Shown here one piece after another: positions 46,207 to 57,576 of a stretch of DNA of 64,000 nt. Position 1 is the first letter of the stretch; each line of letters opens with the position of its first letter. A program made the position numbers and the translations under genes. Origin of the DNA: Coccinella septempunctata (lineage: Eukaryota; Arthropoda; Insecta; Coleoptera; Coccinellidae); contig NC_058189.1 of the NCBI RefSeq assembly GCF_907165205.1, forward strand, positions 51,610,270 through 51,674,269, written 5' to 3'. The notes under the pieces were generated by a model. That model was given only the letters and a program-made list of their open reading frames with translations, did not search any database and was not told where the DNA came from.

Positions 46207-46957
46207 CAGGGTGAATTTTTGACTTGTACATATATTTCTTTTCTTCTGTTAAGAAGATGCCTGAGATGAAAAGAAACACTTTTTTCCTTTACTATTTCTC
46301 AAAATTCACCTCGGTTGAAAATCCATCAAAAAATCAAATTTCGATTTATATATAATGGACGTTCTCATCGAATGGAATAATTTTCGGAATATAGTTTTTC
46401 ATTGTTGTTATAAATCTTTTCCGAACACGAAATTTCACCCACACCTTCCAGTTTCTTCATATGACTATTAGATACCATAAAAATAACAGAAATTCAAAGA
46501 ACCCAACTTAAAAGTAAGTTGAACACTCATGCGCTAATGAATATTTGATCATTTTGGAAAATAAACGTGTTTTTCATATTCCTCGTATAATGCGCAATAT
46601 CATTCGAAAAATTGGGTAGATACTTTGGCTAAACCCAACTCTATTCGAAAGATCAACAGATGTGTAGTATCATAGATTTGTGTATGGCATTAACCTCAAA
46701 ATATATAAAAATTACAAATTCGAATCCAGTGAGTTGAACTATTTCATCCCTATAATAAAAAACGTCCCTGCTAACAAACTTGTTTTTCTCAAGGGAATTT
46801 TGTTTTTGCAGGGTTGACATAGCTCATTATGAAAACTCAAACTGGATATAACATTTTATCTAGGATGAATCGAAAAAAATGGGTAGGGATAAAAGTGTTT
46901 CTTTTGACCTCAAGAATCCACTGCTGCAATATATGTATAAGTCAAAGATTTGCCCTG
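46207..46957 (-). mobile_element. Family A element, copy 4
   Basis: CAGGGTGAATTTTTGACTTG at the left and AAGTCAAAGATTTGCCCTG at the right. Body is in reverse orientation to copies 1 and 5 (TTCAAAGAACCCAACTTAAA, CACACCTTCCAGTTTCTTCA). About 750 bases, non-coding. TA follows the right end (TGTAA); the left flank is GA. Confidence 0.85.
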
Positions 46958-48592
46958 TAAAGAGTGAACAAATATATGATATTTATAAGTATATGTATAA
47001 TCGGGGAGTTTGTTCAATATTTTGTTACTGAGGATGATTTGGACATTGATGGGGTTTCTTGTCAACTTTTTTTTATTTTAGGGATGAAATAGTTCAACTG
47101 GATTTGAGTTTATATTTCTTTTATGTATTTTGAGTCTTATGCCATACACTTTCGGAGTGATGGATTTTGTTGAAGTGTTATAGAAAACATATCTTCTTCT
47201 GAAATTTGAATAAACATCACATTTACAAAAAATATATAAACACGTAATTTATACGTTTTTCAGTAAAACCTATCCATCAAAAAAGAAAAGTTTTCCATAA
47301 TACTGGAAAAACAATGTACGTCATCTTTGAGTGGTCAACCCTTTGGGGTTTAATACTCAATAATGTCACAAAAGTGATATTGTTGAGGGTTTATATGACT
47401 TCTATTCTTAGCAGCATTATTTGAAATAGATTTATTCATTGTTCAATTATTTTTCTATTTTGTTTTTGATGAGTTGTCACTTCAACACTTAAATCATAGA
47501 ATTTTAAAATCGATTTATAAGGTTGGCAAGAGTTTCTGAACTCGTCCATTGAAAATAATTTAATAGGTTTTGTAATTATTTTTGTTTGCGTCAGTTCCAA
47601 AGGTGCTTTATTAATTATATATGCTATGTATATATGCTATATAACTAATATTATATAGCAAATAAATGGAAGGAAGTTCATGCCAAAGCGTCACAATTTG
47701 AAATTTACGAGCAATCCTCTCCAAGTTCCTCTGCCTTTCCAGCCTCGTTAAATCACCCAACGCTATCGAATTTCATAAGTCAAAATCCGAAGAAATTATC
47801 ATTCAAATTTGGGGCCGACCCACACGGCGCCATTCCCCCTCCCTCGTCTCCTACCCTTACGCACCTTAAACACAGAATCCCATTATCGGGAAAAAAATAT
47901 CGTCGCATACATTCGGCAAAGTGCTTCGACACAGATGGGGAAATCTACAACTGAAATCGATTGCTGTAAGCATTCTCTCCGGCGGGCATTCCCCATAGTT
48001 ACCGTCTAACGATCCGTCTCTGCAAGTCCTCAATTCCGTTCCCATTGAAAGGTTTATGTTGCGTCTCATTTCTCCCTCGACAGTCGCAATGATTGAAAAC
48101 ACAGCAGTCCACTGGAGGCCTGAAAAACAGTCGCCACTATTGCGTGATTTATTATTTTTACGGTTTCGAATCACCAGAAGAGGATTTGTGGGAACGGTGG
48201 AGTCTAGACTACGGCCGACGAGACGTCAAGTTGGAGGATATCGATATCTATATTCTTATTCTGCTTGGGATGAGGGTACAAGTCTGTCAAGACTCAGTAT
48301 CATCACCGGAGAATCTCCATAGAAATCTCAAGTATCAGCTATTCTATAATATATAGATAGGTACAAGGCTTAGAGAAGGAAGCCTTGATTTTTGACGCAA
48401 GGTTATGAGTAATGAACCGTAGAATAAGCCACAAATTAATGAAAGTGATCATCAAATTCTCCCATAACCTGATACAACATACAAGCATAATCTTCTAAAC
48501 GCTTTATCATATTATCAATGAAAATGACCTGCCAACTTGATCGAACTAGTTTTTTTATTGGAAGGGCGATTAGAGACACCACGTCTATAATA
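46958..48592. other. No supported gene; GC/CpG-rich block at 47800-48130
   Basis: The first 800 bases are AT-rich and blank. From about 47806 to 48130 the sequence is GC-rich with many CG pairs (CACACGGCGCCATTCCCCCT). Open frames on both strands there lack recognisable domains. It may be a promoter, untranslated exon or conserved non-coding block of a neighbouring gene. Confidence 0.35.
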
Positions 48593-49262
48593 CAAAGTAA
48601 GTCTTTGACTCGTACGAATATTTCAACTGTAGATTCTTAAGGTCGAAAGAAACACTTTTTTCTTTTACCATTTTTTCCGATTCGGCTCTGATAAAAATAT
48701 ATAGCCATTTTAAGTTTTAATAATGAGCTGTGCCACCCCTGGAAAAACAAATTTATATTCAGAATATCTAGCTAAATCTGTGACACTGCACATCTGTGGA
48801 TCTTTTCAATAGAGTTGTATTCAGCCAAAGCACGTAGCCAATTTTTCAAATTTCACAGATACTTTTTAATTTTTGAACATCAAATTAATCGAAAACGGTG
48901 CATTATACGAGAAAATACTTTTATTTTACAAATCGTTCAAATATTAGATAGAGTCCACTTAGTTTCAAGAGTTGGGTTCTCTGAATTTTTGGTATTTTAT
49001 GGTACGCAATGGTCATAATGAAAAAACTGGAAGTCTTGGTATCTTGAGTTCAAAAAGATTCATCAAATAAATGAAAAACTATATTCCGAAATTCATTTCA
49101 TTTGATAAAATCGTTTGTGAGATAGAACTAAAGATAACATTTTTTATGGTTATTCAACAGCCTGTATCTTTCAAACCGGGGCCATGGTCAGGGAAAAAAG
49201 TGTTTCTTTTAACCTCAAGAATCTACTATTGAAATATTTGTACGAGTCGAAGACTCACCCTC
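48593..49262 (+). mobile_element. Family A element, copy 5 (most regular copy)
   Basis: CAAAGTAAGTCTTTGACTCG at the left and GTACGAGTCGAAGACTCACC CTC at the right. Inverted ends of about 110 bases, with GAAACACTTTTTTCTTTTACC and its partner AAAAAGTGTTTCTTTTAACC. The 670-base length is the best estimate of the family unit. Centre includes GTGCCACCCCTGGAAAAACA and ATTATACGAGAAAATACTTT. No coding capacity. Confidence 0.88.
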
Positions 49263-49725
49263 TATATTCTGAATCAGAAGATATTGGACTGAAATATGTA
49301 AGAAAACATAGGGTTCATGATTATGACTATATGATTGAAGTGTGATGTACTGAAAAAAATCCACCAATTGAAAGAGCTGAAAAATGAGATTTCACTTATA
49401 ACTTAAAAACAAAAGAAGATAGAGGGAAACGGTTTTGGCGATCATAGATCTTTTGAAAATAGAGGTCGGAAACTTGCCATCCATTTTTCCCTATCTCTTA
49501 CGGCCACACAGCGGTCATTCAATTCTATAGAATTTTGCCAACCCTGTATATAAGGTTAGGAATGGTTTTGTCGAGGGTTTTGTTAGGGCTAGATATCCGA
49601 TAGATACCATGATCTGCAAATGCGTCTGATTGATCAATTATTCAGTATTATGTAATAAACAAGGGAATTCGAACAATATAGGTATAGGGAATCTATGAAC
49701 AGAAGACCTCAGGTTTAAGCCAATA
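49263..49725. other. No recognised feature
   Basis: AT-rich spacer between two elements; nothing recognised. Confidence 0.4.
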
Positions 49726-50613
49726 CAGGGTGTATTTGAAGGTGAGGCTTTTTTTTTCAACAGAAGATAGAACTGGTCAAAATGAAACGTTTCACCAAAA
49801 ATCGCCTATACAAAACTTTCAAAATGACAAAGTTGAAAAAAAAATCGAAAATAATTACTGAAATGGATCCTAATACGACCCTAGACCGTTTGTTAGCTGA
49901 ATTATGGCAAAGTAGTGGGAAAAAACTCATCTCCTGATTCGAGCATGTGGTTTCGTTTATATTAGGATATTGGCTCGTTCGATATTTACATGGTAATGAG
50001 AATGTAAACTTAGGATTGCCGAATTGTTCTCATTATTAGTAACTTACACGATTTTATGAAATGGCTCATTTCGATGACAGAAGAGACTTAGACACAATTG
50101 TAAAAAATAGAATAATACATCAAAATCTCACCAATGAAATTCGTCTAGAATATTCACGAATTTTTTCACAATGGGCATCACAATATTCTTATTCGAACAT
50201 TCCAACAATCGTCGTAAAAATGGGATGAAATGGGGAAACATCATAGCACTGTTTCAACATAACTAACACAAGCACTTTCAAGAAACTGCCTTGATTTTCT
50301 ACATTTGTTTTCACCCTAAATTGCACAATACAACAATTATGTCCCAAAAGTGACCTGATGCATATAATCCTATGAACTTGGTACTGAACCATTCATTGTC
50401 CAGTCAAATATGTTTATGTTTTGTTTCGTGTTTGCGATGCCGGAGTCACCTTCCACAGTCCCGTACTTGAAATTCAATGAAATTTTGTCGAACTTCTAGC
50501 GGTTGTTTCTCAGCCATCTTGGGTATTTTATATAGACAATTTTTGGTTGAACGACTTTTTTTGTCGAGTTCTATCTCTGTCAAAAAAAAGCCTCACCTTT
50601 GAAAACATCCTAC
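49726..50613 (+). mobile_element. Family D foldback element, copy 3
   Basis: CAGGGTGTATTTGAAGGTGA at the left. The right end CACCTTTGAAAACATCCTAC is diverged from CACCCTGTA. Body matches the other two copies throughout, including GTACTGAACCATTCATTGTC and AATGGGCATCACAATATTC. Non-coding. Confidence 0.9.
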
Positions 50614-52666
50614 GACCAAATATTCCTTTTTTCTATTCTCTTGACTCAAAAATGTCATCCATAACAGACTCAACACTGGAAATTCAGAGTGGAATAACTT
50701 TTGAACCAACGGTTTCTCAATATTGAAACCATAACGTCAAAATATCGATTTAAATTCAATCAGGGAGGATTCTACATGTTCTGAAATTCTTTAGGGTTTT
50801 CACTCTATTAACTCTCTTAAACAAAATCAATGAAAAAATTGAAATGACCGACTTGCTCTAATCTAATCTAACCTTTGCACTAATTTGTCTGAAACAAATC
50901 AGATGGAAAATATTGTTGACTGACAATGAACGAAAAATGGAACTTTATGATAAAATTTCTTTACGTTAGTCTACATCAGACGAATTCATGAAAATCTTCA
51001 TAATTGTAGTTTGTCAATTGACCTATTTGTCAACACAATGAGTCGTTGATTCATTTAATTTTGAAATTACCGGATGTCAACAGAATACACGTGGACTCTT
51101 CAATTTTTCGACTGATGAAGGAGTCTGAAACGTTACGAGGTTTTACCATAAAGTTCCATTTTTCGTTCATTGTCAAGCAACAATTTGTTCCTTCTGATTT
51201 GTTCCTGACAAAGCAAAGTGTAAGCATTCACGCATGAGCAACTCGATTATTTCAATTTTTGAATTTATTTTGTTTCAGAGACTGGGAGTGAAAATTCTAT
51301 TGAAATAAGTACTCGTTTTATATGATAATAATTCGACACATAAATTAAACATTAGGACTTGCTTTCTATAATTAGCAACATAGGATTAGTATGAAGGTAT
51401 GGTAACTTTCAACTTTTTTCGAGCTAATTTTAGTTGTACTTTATGATTTCTATGTTTATTCTTTCAATATTTCCTTCATGGAATTATTCATCACAATCTG
51501 CTGCAAACCCTAATCTATTGTACGAATGAGGCAAAAAGATATTTCGGTCGTTGGACCAAAAGGCGATACTCATTTCTATTATTAACAAAGGGCCGAATAC
51601 CCTCGTGCTCACTTCTCCGTGGATGATTTGAATAAGATTAAGTAACTGCAATATCTGTCACCCCAGAGATGAAGAACGGTAACAGCTGCTCCGTTTTTCA
51701 GTTACCCCACGATTAAGAAAATTTTCAGATGTAACATCTGTCGAGTTTAGTGATTTCGGGATTGTATGTATCAATAAAAATTTTCGTTAGATACCTATAT
51801 TTTATGTATACATAGCCCAACATCTATTTTTGGTGAGGAAAAAAGGTAACTGCTCTATGTTGGTGTGATATTTTCGTATATCGAATTGATTTAGGTGATC
51901 TATTATGAAAGTAGGGAGTAAGTGTTCTTTGGGAAATATGGCTGTGATAAAGGAAGTTTGAATATACGTTTATACACCAAATTTTTATGAATAAAACATC
52001 AATATGAGTATGTTGCTATTTCGAAGTTGAGTATTCTCTTAACTCACAATAGCACGATTTTCAGTTGACAGAAAACGATAACCAAACAGTGCAATGCAGC
52101 ATGAGTTGAATTTGAATTGACGATATGGGATTGTTATCCTGTATAGGAAATCTATCACAAAGAAGATTTCACATCTTGACCGGGAAAAGTCACTCTGTAG
52201 TATTGCTTAGAATGTGCCAAACACCAAATAGAGGTATCAGATGACTCAACAAATCGAAACAAACTATCCTATTCGCTCCAGTTTCTAATGTTTTATCTGT
52301 GTTCATACTGTTTATGATGTGAATGATTGTTTATACTACTATCATCACAACTATAAGTACTCCTTACGGCAACTAAAGATAAAAAACGATAAATATAAAT
52401 CTAAGGTGCTAAGTGACAACAGACGTCGATAAGATTTTTGTTTTGGATATTATATCTTATCGGAGAAAGACTTAGTAGGTAACTGTGCCTGATACCCTTT
52501 GAGCCTTGAGCTGCATTAAACTTGAACATTTTTATTGGAATTCTATCTTTGAAATTACATGCCTATTCGGAGCCTTGAATGAACCAATGCAACAAATTCA
52601 TTTCATTCACTATTCAACGTTCTATTTTAATTACGAATTGATGCTTCAAGTTATTTATGGATTATA
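50614..52666. other. No supported gene
   Basis: AT-rich. A 63-codon plus-strand frame at 51046-51237 is unsupported. The inverted phrases CTGACAATGAACGAAAAATGG (50918) and CCATTTTTCGTTCATTGTCA (51155) are about 220 bases apart, which suggests a small decayed inverted-repeat element. Confidence 0.35.
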
Positions 52667-54284
52667 CAGGGCAAGTCTTTGACTCGTACAAATATTTCAA
52701 CAGTAGATTCTTGAGGTCAAAAGAAACACTTTTCACCTATACCATTTTTTTCGATTCGGCCCTGATGAAAATATATAGGCATTTTAAGATTTTATAATGA
52801 GCTGTGCCACCCCTGGAAAAACAAAATTACCTTCAGAATTACTAGCTAAATCTGTGAAACTACACATTCTCTGGATCTTTCAGACCGAGTTCTAAACAGA
52901 GTTGTATTCAGCCAAAGTACCCAATTTTTCAAATTTCCCAGATTATACTTTTGAATTTCAAATTTCTCGAAAACGGCGCATTAGATACCGTAGATTCGGG
53001 TGACTTGGACGATTTTTAAATTCAACTTGTCATTTTTCAACATGGTGACCTATTTTCATGTGAGAAAGAGGTTCAAATACGACTCAGGCTATTAATTAGG
53101 ATATATACCACGTATCAGAATTCGGATATAAATTAAAAAATAAAATATACTTGCCCAAGTCACCCACCTAGTTGGGAGGCTTAGGACGCAAGTTGAAATC
53201 CATTGATTTCTCAACTATCAAATGAAATAGGTGACTTGGGACGGTGCATAGTTTTGAAAAATTAGAATTTGTGATTATACTTATAGTTGAAATTCGGTAA
53301 AGAAATTAAATGATGAACCCCTATTACAGCAAAAGTGAATATAGTGCAACTTCAATGTAAAAAAAACTAAACCAAACAAGGGAAGTTTGATTTCTTTCAT
53401 TCTTTGGTGATTTCTTTGAGAAAAAACAATATTCTGCTAAAAATCGACATATTTCCTGCTGCCAATGCGCCGCTGATATATATTCGGCATTGTCGCAAGT
53501 CACCCTATGAAAGAACAAAATAAATGAATGAGATCCGTGTTGCCGTTTGATTTGTAAAAAACCTTGTTTCATGATATATATAATATCCCAATATCCCACG
53601 TATCCAGAAAAAAAAATTACACATGCACAAAATCAAACACATGTACAGGACACTAGGAAGTATAAGGGCCATAAGAAACGCGCTTTTACTATCCTGAATT
53701 CGTTAATTTTTCCTGTCAATTCAAACGCTCTGGTCACGGCAAACTCGACAGGAATTAATTGTTTAACTAACCGAAAAGACGCTACACAATCTTATTAGTT
53801 TGTCCCTTCACTCATAAACGGTAAGAAACAAAGAAATCTGCAAGGGGGGTAATTGTCCCAAGTTACAGGACTGTCCCAAGTTACAGGATTGTCCCAAGTC
53901 ACCCGAATCTACCGGTATACGAGAGAATATGAAGAATACTTAGCTTCAACCTTAGTTTCAAAAATTGGGTTTTTTGAATTTTTGGTATTTTTATGTTGCG
54001 TAAGGGTCATAATGAGAAAACTGGAAGACGTGGGTAATATCTTGTGTTCGAAAATGATTCATCAAATAAATGAAAAACTATATTCCGAAATCCATTTAAT
54101 TCGATAAATCCGTTGTGGGATAAAATTGAAAATAACATTCTTTATGGTTTTTCAACAGCCTGTTGAATGTTTTCAACAGTCGATTCGGAAGAAATGTTGA
54201 AGAAAAAAAGTGTTTCTCTCGACCTCAATAATGTACTGTCAAAATATTTGTACGAGTCAAAGACTAGAGCAAAGACTCGTCCTG
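52667..54284 (+). mobile_element. Family A element, copy 6, interrupted by family C
   Basis: CAGGGCAAGTCTTTGACTCG at the left. At the right GTCAAAGACTAGAGCAAAGACTC, a short duplication of the tip, then GTCCTG next to TA. The copy is split at 52989/53912 by a complete family C element. Removing that insert restores the family A order (CGAAAACGGCGCATTA, then TACGAGAGAATATGAAGAAT). Confidence 0.88.
52990..53911. mobile_element. Family C DNA element, copy 2 (complete)
   Basis: Terminal inverted repeats GTAGATTCGGGTGACTTGG and CCAAGTCACCCGAATCTAC, with TA-rich junctions consistent with a TA target. Near the right end GTCCCAAGTTACAGGA is repeated in tandem (53868-53905). Non-autonomous; a 91-codon minus frame (53324-53599) is not conserved in copy 1. 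Confidence 0.88.
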
Positions 54285-55035
54285 TATAATTTGCTGGATT
54301 GCGTTTTTTCACCAAAATTAACATCCTCTGGTTTCGAACCAAAACATTCATTATAGGAAATAACCTCGGAAATAACTCATCATGGTTTGTAGCAAAATGT
54401 CCAAAATGATCGAGCAGGATGAAAGAAATTATTTTTACGTAGGTGAAGAAAATGTTTTTAACCATTTTAATATGAAAAAATTGTTCAAACAACTTTCAGG
54501 TAGATGCTCGGGTAGATGTAAGTACCTACTAAGGCAATATGAACAGAGGGTAACATAAGAGTAATTTCACAATTACAGGTAAAACCAAGAATTCCGGTCG
54601 AGGATTGAATCCATAACATGAAACAATGATTCCTAAGTATACATTCTTTATTTATGTCTACGATTGTGGTCAATACATAAATTCTCAGTAGTAGAGTCAA
54701 TAGACCATTTATGGGTGCTTTTATGGTGCACCTCGTGGTGCACCTACTCTTCTTTTCCTTGGCCTTTATTAAAGTCGAGTTTATTGACCCCTGGGAATTT
54801 AAAATGTTCTTGATATTAAAATTTCGACACTAGAAGGAAATCTAAGCTTTGAAAAAAAGCTCGCCCAACTCTGACGTCAAGGAATTCTGTGTGACAATAA
54901 CCTTTACAGCGTTCTCGTGTTTCCATAGCGTGAATAATTGTTTTTATTCGAGAATTCGTCAATGAAAGTATGGCTTCGCTGGAGAAACGTTTTTTGTATG
55001 AACGCACGTTCAATCTTGGTTGTTGCAGCGGTTTC
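54285..55035. other. No recognised gene
   Basis: AT-rich. A small perfect palindrome, GGTGCACCTCGTGGTGCACC, at about 54724-54743. Nothing else recognised. Confidence 0.4.
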
Positions 55036-55634
55036 TTAGGCTGGAAACGCACCGGATGCAACATTTTGTTGCGAGACGTTGCGGGATGTTGCGAGATGTT
55101 GCAAGCTCCGCATTTTCTTCAGAATCAAATGGGACGGCACGCACCGCTTGCAACACGGGTTCGAAACGTTGCGAGACGTTGCGAGACGTTGCGAGGTGTT
55201 TCGCATCAAATTTAGTAGGTGCTCTACCGAAGGTTCGAACTGATCGAATGCAACATTTTGTTTCGAGATGTTGCAAGCTTCTCGTTCCCTTCAGAATGAA
55301 ATGGGAAGAAAGTTGTTGCGAGACGTTTCGCAACAAAAAGGCGAAGCAGCCCTGCCGAAGAGGTTGCAACATTCACCTTGCAACATACTAGAGGATTGAT
55401 CTATTGATCGAAGTTCTGTTGTCCAGATGATGAGTAGAAATAATACAAACTATACTTTAGTCAATAGTTGATTTAGGTCACTTTTTGCTTTTACATTATG
55501 AGGCATACTGTATCTCATTGCGTCACCAATGCAAGAAAATTTTTACCTGTACTATTCAGTGCAGTTAATGTTTTTATTTGTTACTCATTTGTAAACGTCA
55601 GTTTCCAAAAACACAATATTAATCAAGAAAGTCA

Positions 55635-55681
55635 CTAACTTGTAAAACTGACAGTTATCTTGCAAAGTTTTTACAAGTTAG
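55635..55681. repeat. Hairpin at the 3' end of the recombinase gene
   Basis: Perfect 13-base arms, CTAACTTGTAAAA (55635-55647) and TTTTACAAGTTAG (55669-55681), with a 21-base loop. The right arm overlaps the stop codon of the minus-strand recombinase (55671-55673). Possible element end or transcription end. Confidence 0.6.
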
Positions 55682-56824
55682 TAGTATTATTTACATTAGA
55701 AAATTTTGTTTTGTCGTCATATATGTTGAAAATCATGGTACAATTGTTATTTCCAGTAACACAGATTTTTGATGATGAAAGAGTTGATACTGATGATGAT
55801 GAACCATCTGTTGACTCAGAAACTGCTGAACTCGAGGATTGCAGAACATTTGTACTCTCCTTACCACCAAATAATTTGCTAGACATTTCGATTTTTTTGT
55901 TGACCGAATCATCGACATAACTCATCGCAATTTCGGTGGTCTTCCACCCTCCTGCACGCTTTAGTGCTAAAATATCTCCACCCGAATCCGCAACCATAGT
56001 GGCTCCAGTTCTGCGAAAAGAGTGGCCGGTGTATAACTCTGGGTTTTTTAAACCTAAATATTTCGCTATTTGCTTTGGGACACCACCAACAGTGTGCTGG
56101 CCAGCATTAAGGGAAATGCACTTTCCATGTCGGTATGTCGAAAAAAATCTTAGGCTTTCTGTTCCAGGAGGCCGAAGATTTACATATTTTCTGTATAACA
56201 TGCAGGGCTTGAAGCTGCAGCCATCATCGGTTATGGTGAATCTTCTTGTTGTTAAATTTTTTGTTTGCCGCAATGTCACAATAACGTATTTTCCCATATC
56301 TTCTACTTCATTCATGTTTAAGGAAAGAATTTCGTCACATCGACAACATCCAAAAATTACAAATATTGTTACAATTTTCGCCAGCAACCACTGGTCATCA
56401 AGAGCATGAAAAAGAAATTGTTTAGCCTCTTCTTTACTTAATACCTTGGCCTTTTTGGCGTATAACGCTCATTTTTTCGTTTCAGAAACGCTATTACCTT
56501 TTGAAATCTGCAAATGACAACTAAACGTCATATTTTTCAATAAATTTTTTAAGGAAAACAAACCTGCGAACAGGGGCATTTTCTTTCATTTCCAAGCAGC
56601 TTTTCAGCATAGACCATTTTGCCCATAAAGTATTAGGGCTGAATCTAGCTGATAGTTGATTCAAGTAGACCAACAAAACATCTTCAGTTACCCCAATCAC
56701 ACTATTTTTGTTTTGCCACTTTTTGAAGTCGTCGTATTCTCGCTCGTACCTTGAAGCTGATTTTGCAGGTAATAAACAAAGCTACACTGCTGGCTGCCTG
56801 AATAATTTCTTTTGGTACATTCAT
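55671..56824 (-). pseudogene. Crypton-type tyrosine recombinase (two frameshifts)
   Basis: Begins MNVPKEIIQAASSV at 56822-56824. After a frame change near 56775 come LPAKSASRYEREYDDFKKWQ and SPNTLWAKWSMLKS, the N-terminal SAM-like DNA-binding part. A 56-base intron (56508-56563, CGCAG|GTTTGT...TTTGCAG) is followed by VIAFLKRKNERYTP. One missing base in an A-run near 56452 then shifts to KVLSKEEAKQFLFHALDD. The catalytic domain is intact: Arg in GCCRCDEI (56340-56342), Lys in RQTKNLTTRRF, HSFRRTGAT (His at 56022-56024), GGWKTTEIAMSYVDDS with the Tyr nucleophile at 55917-55919. A Ser-rich tail leads to the stop at 55671-55673. The family mediates cut-and-paste DNA integration. Two frame changes mark it as dead unless they are sequencing errors. 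Confidence 0.82.
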
Positions 56825-56981
56825 TTTCGCTTTCGTCAAAACAAATTTAAAGAAAAATAAACAGACATGTTCATGGCAACGCTTCCATAGCTTACGACAT
56901 TTGCGACAAATTATTGAGATTTTTTTGGAATTTATCTAACCTTTATAAAATGAGAAACAAATAAAATATAAAACAATACAC

Positions 56982-57032
56982 GCAAGGTAACGGGTTTTAC
57001 TGGCTCAAGGAGGTAAAACCCTCTTACCTTGC
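56982..57032. repeat. Hairpin upstream of the recombinase gene
   Basis: Arms GCAAGGTAACGGGTTTTAC (56982-57000) and GTAAAACCCTCTTACCTTGC (57013-57032) pair with a one-base bulge or mismatch around a 12-base loop. It may mark the right border of the Crypton insertion. Confidence 0.55.
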
Positions 57033-57093
57033 TAGTAATGTTATATACTATAGGACATTTCTCAATAGTCTTCATGACCTCCAAACTCTCCGA

Positions 57094-57143
57094 AATAATA
57101 ATAATAATGAATAATAATTATAATATGAGTAATAATAATAATT
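57094..57143. repeat. AAT microsatellite
   Basis: About 50 bases of AATAATAAT-type repeat with small interruptions (ATAATAATAATAATGAATAA). It begins exactly where the Harbinger transposase loses similarity. Confidence 0.85.
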
Positions 57144-57359
57144 CGTATCTTGCTTGCGAATTTTTTCTTTGATTAAACTCAAAAGATGGTCGAAAGTTTC
57201 GATGTTCATTCGGCAATAGTTACAAAATTTCTCTGGATCATTCCTGAGCTCTCCAATGAATCCCAGTATGTTTCTTTTTTTGTTTAAAGGATGTATCCAA
57301 ATCTTCTTTTCAGGTTCCAGTAATTGAAGAAATTGCCATATAAGGATATTCGGGTCCAT
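57141..57359 (-). pseudogene. PIF/Harbinger transposase, N-terminal fragment
   Basis: Starts MDPNILIWQFLQLLEPEKK with a real ATG (57357-57359). It continues WIHPLNKKRNILGFIGELRN and RMNIETFDHLLSLIKEKIRK to KQDTN at 57141. The WVHPLN..R...GE...EL..D...F..Y.RM....F..LL..I...I.K.DT pattern is the start of Harbinger-type transposases. The DDE domain is absent: the frame runs into the AAT microsatellite and the Crypton insertion follows. Position and strand fit the 2.5-kb element whose TIRs surround it. Confidence 0.8.
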
Positions 57360-57576
57360 TTTCTATAGGTATACAAATTAATTCACCTCTAAAACACGAA
57401 AGTCGAAATACGTGTGATCCTGTCAAACTTCAGAAATACACTAGGAAAAATTTGTTGCAACCGAAATGTTGCAAGCGAAAGATAGTTAGATTTTAGCTTG
57501 CAACATTTTGTTGCGAGACAAAATGATGCGCAACGTCTCGCAACAAAATGTTGCATCCGGTGCGTTTCCAGCCTTA

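Larger units (their letters stand above)
55036..57576. mobile_element. PIF/Harbinger element carrying a Crypton-type recombinase
   Basis: The element proper is 55039-57573. Its termini are identical 45-base inverted repeats, GGCTGGAAACGCACCGGATG and onward to GACGTTGCG (55039-55083 and 57529-57573). TTA lies directly outside both (55036-55038 and 57574-57576), the 3-bp target duplication typical of PIF/Harbinger. The identity of the repeats and the intact TTA show a fairly recent insertion. Just inside the left end (55084-55375) GTTGCGAGACGTTGCGAG-like words recur in direct and inverted form; a shorter set lies at 57455-57528. The right part begins a Harbinger transposase (57141-57359). The middle (about 55634-57032) is a tyrosine recombinase gene flanked by hairpins. 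Confidence 0.88.

Noticed and set aside
47866..48322. Overlapping open frames on both strands in the GC-rich block
   Set aside because: Frames on both strands and in several phases are equally open, as expected from GC-rich DNA with few stops; no motif seen.
53324..53599. 91-codon minus-strand frame in family C
   Set aside because: Not open in the sister copy at 10490-11352, so it is not a conserved element gene.
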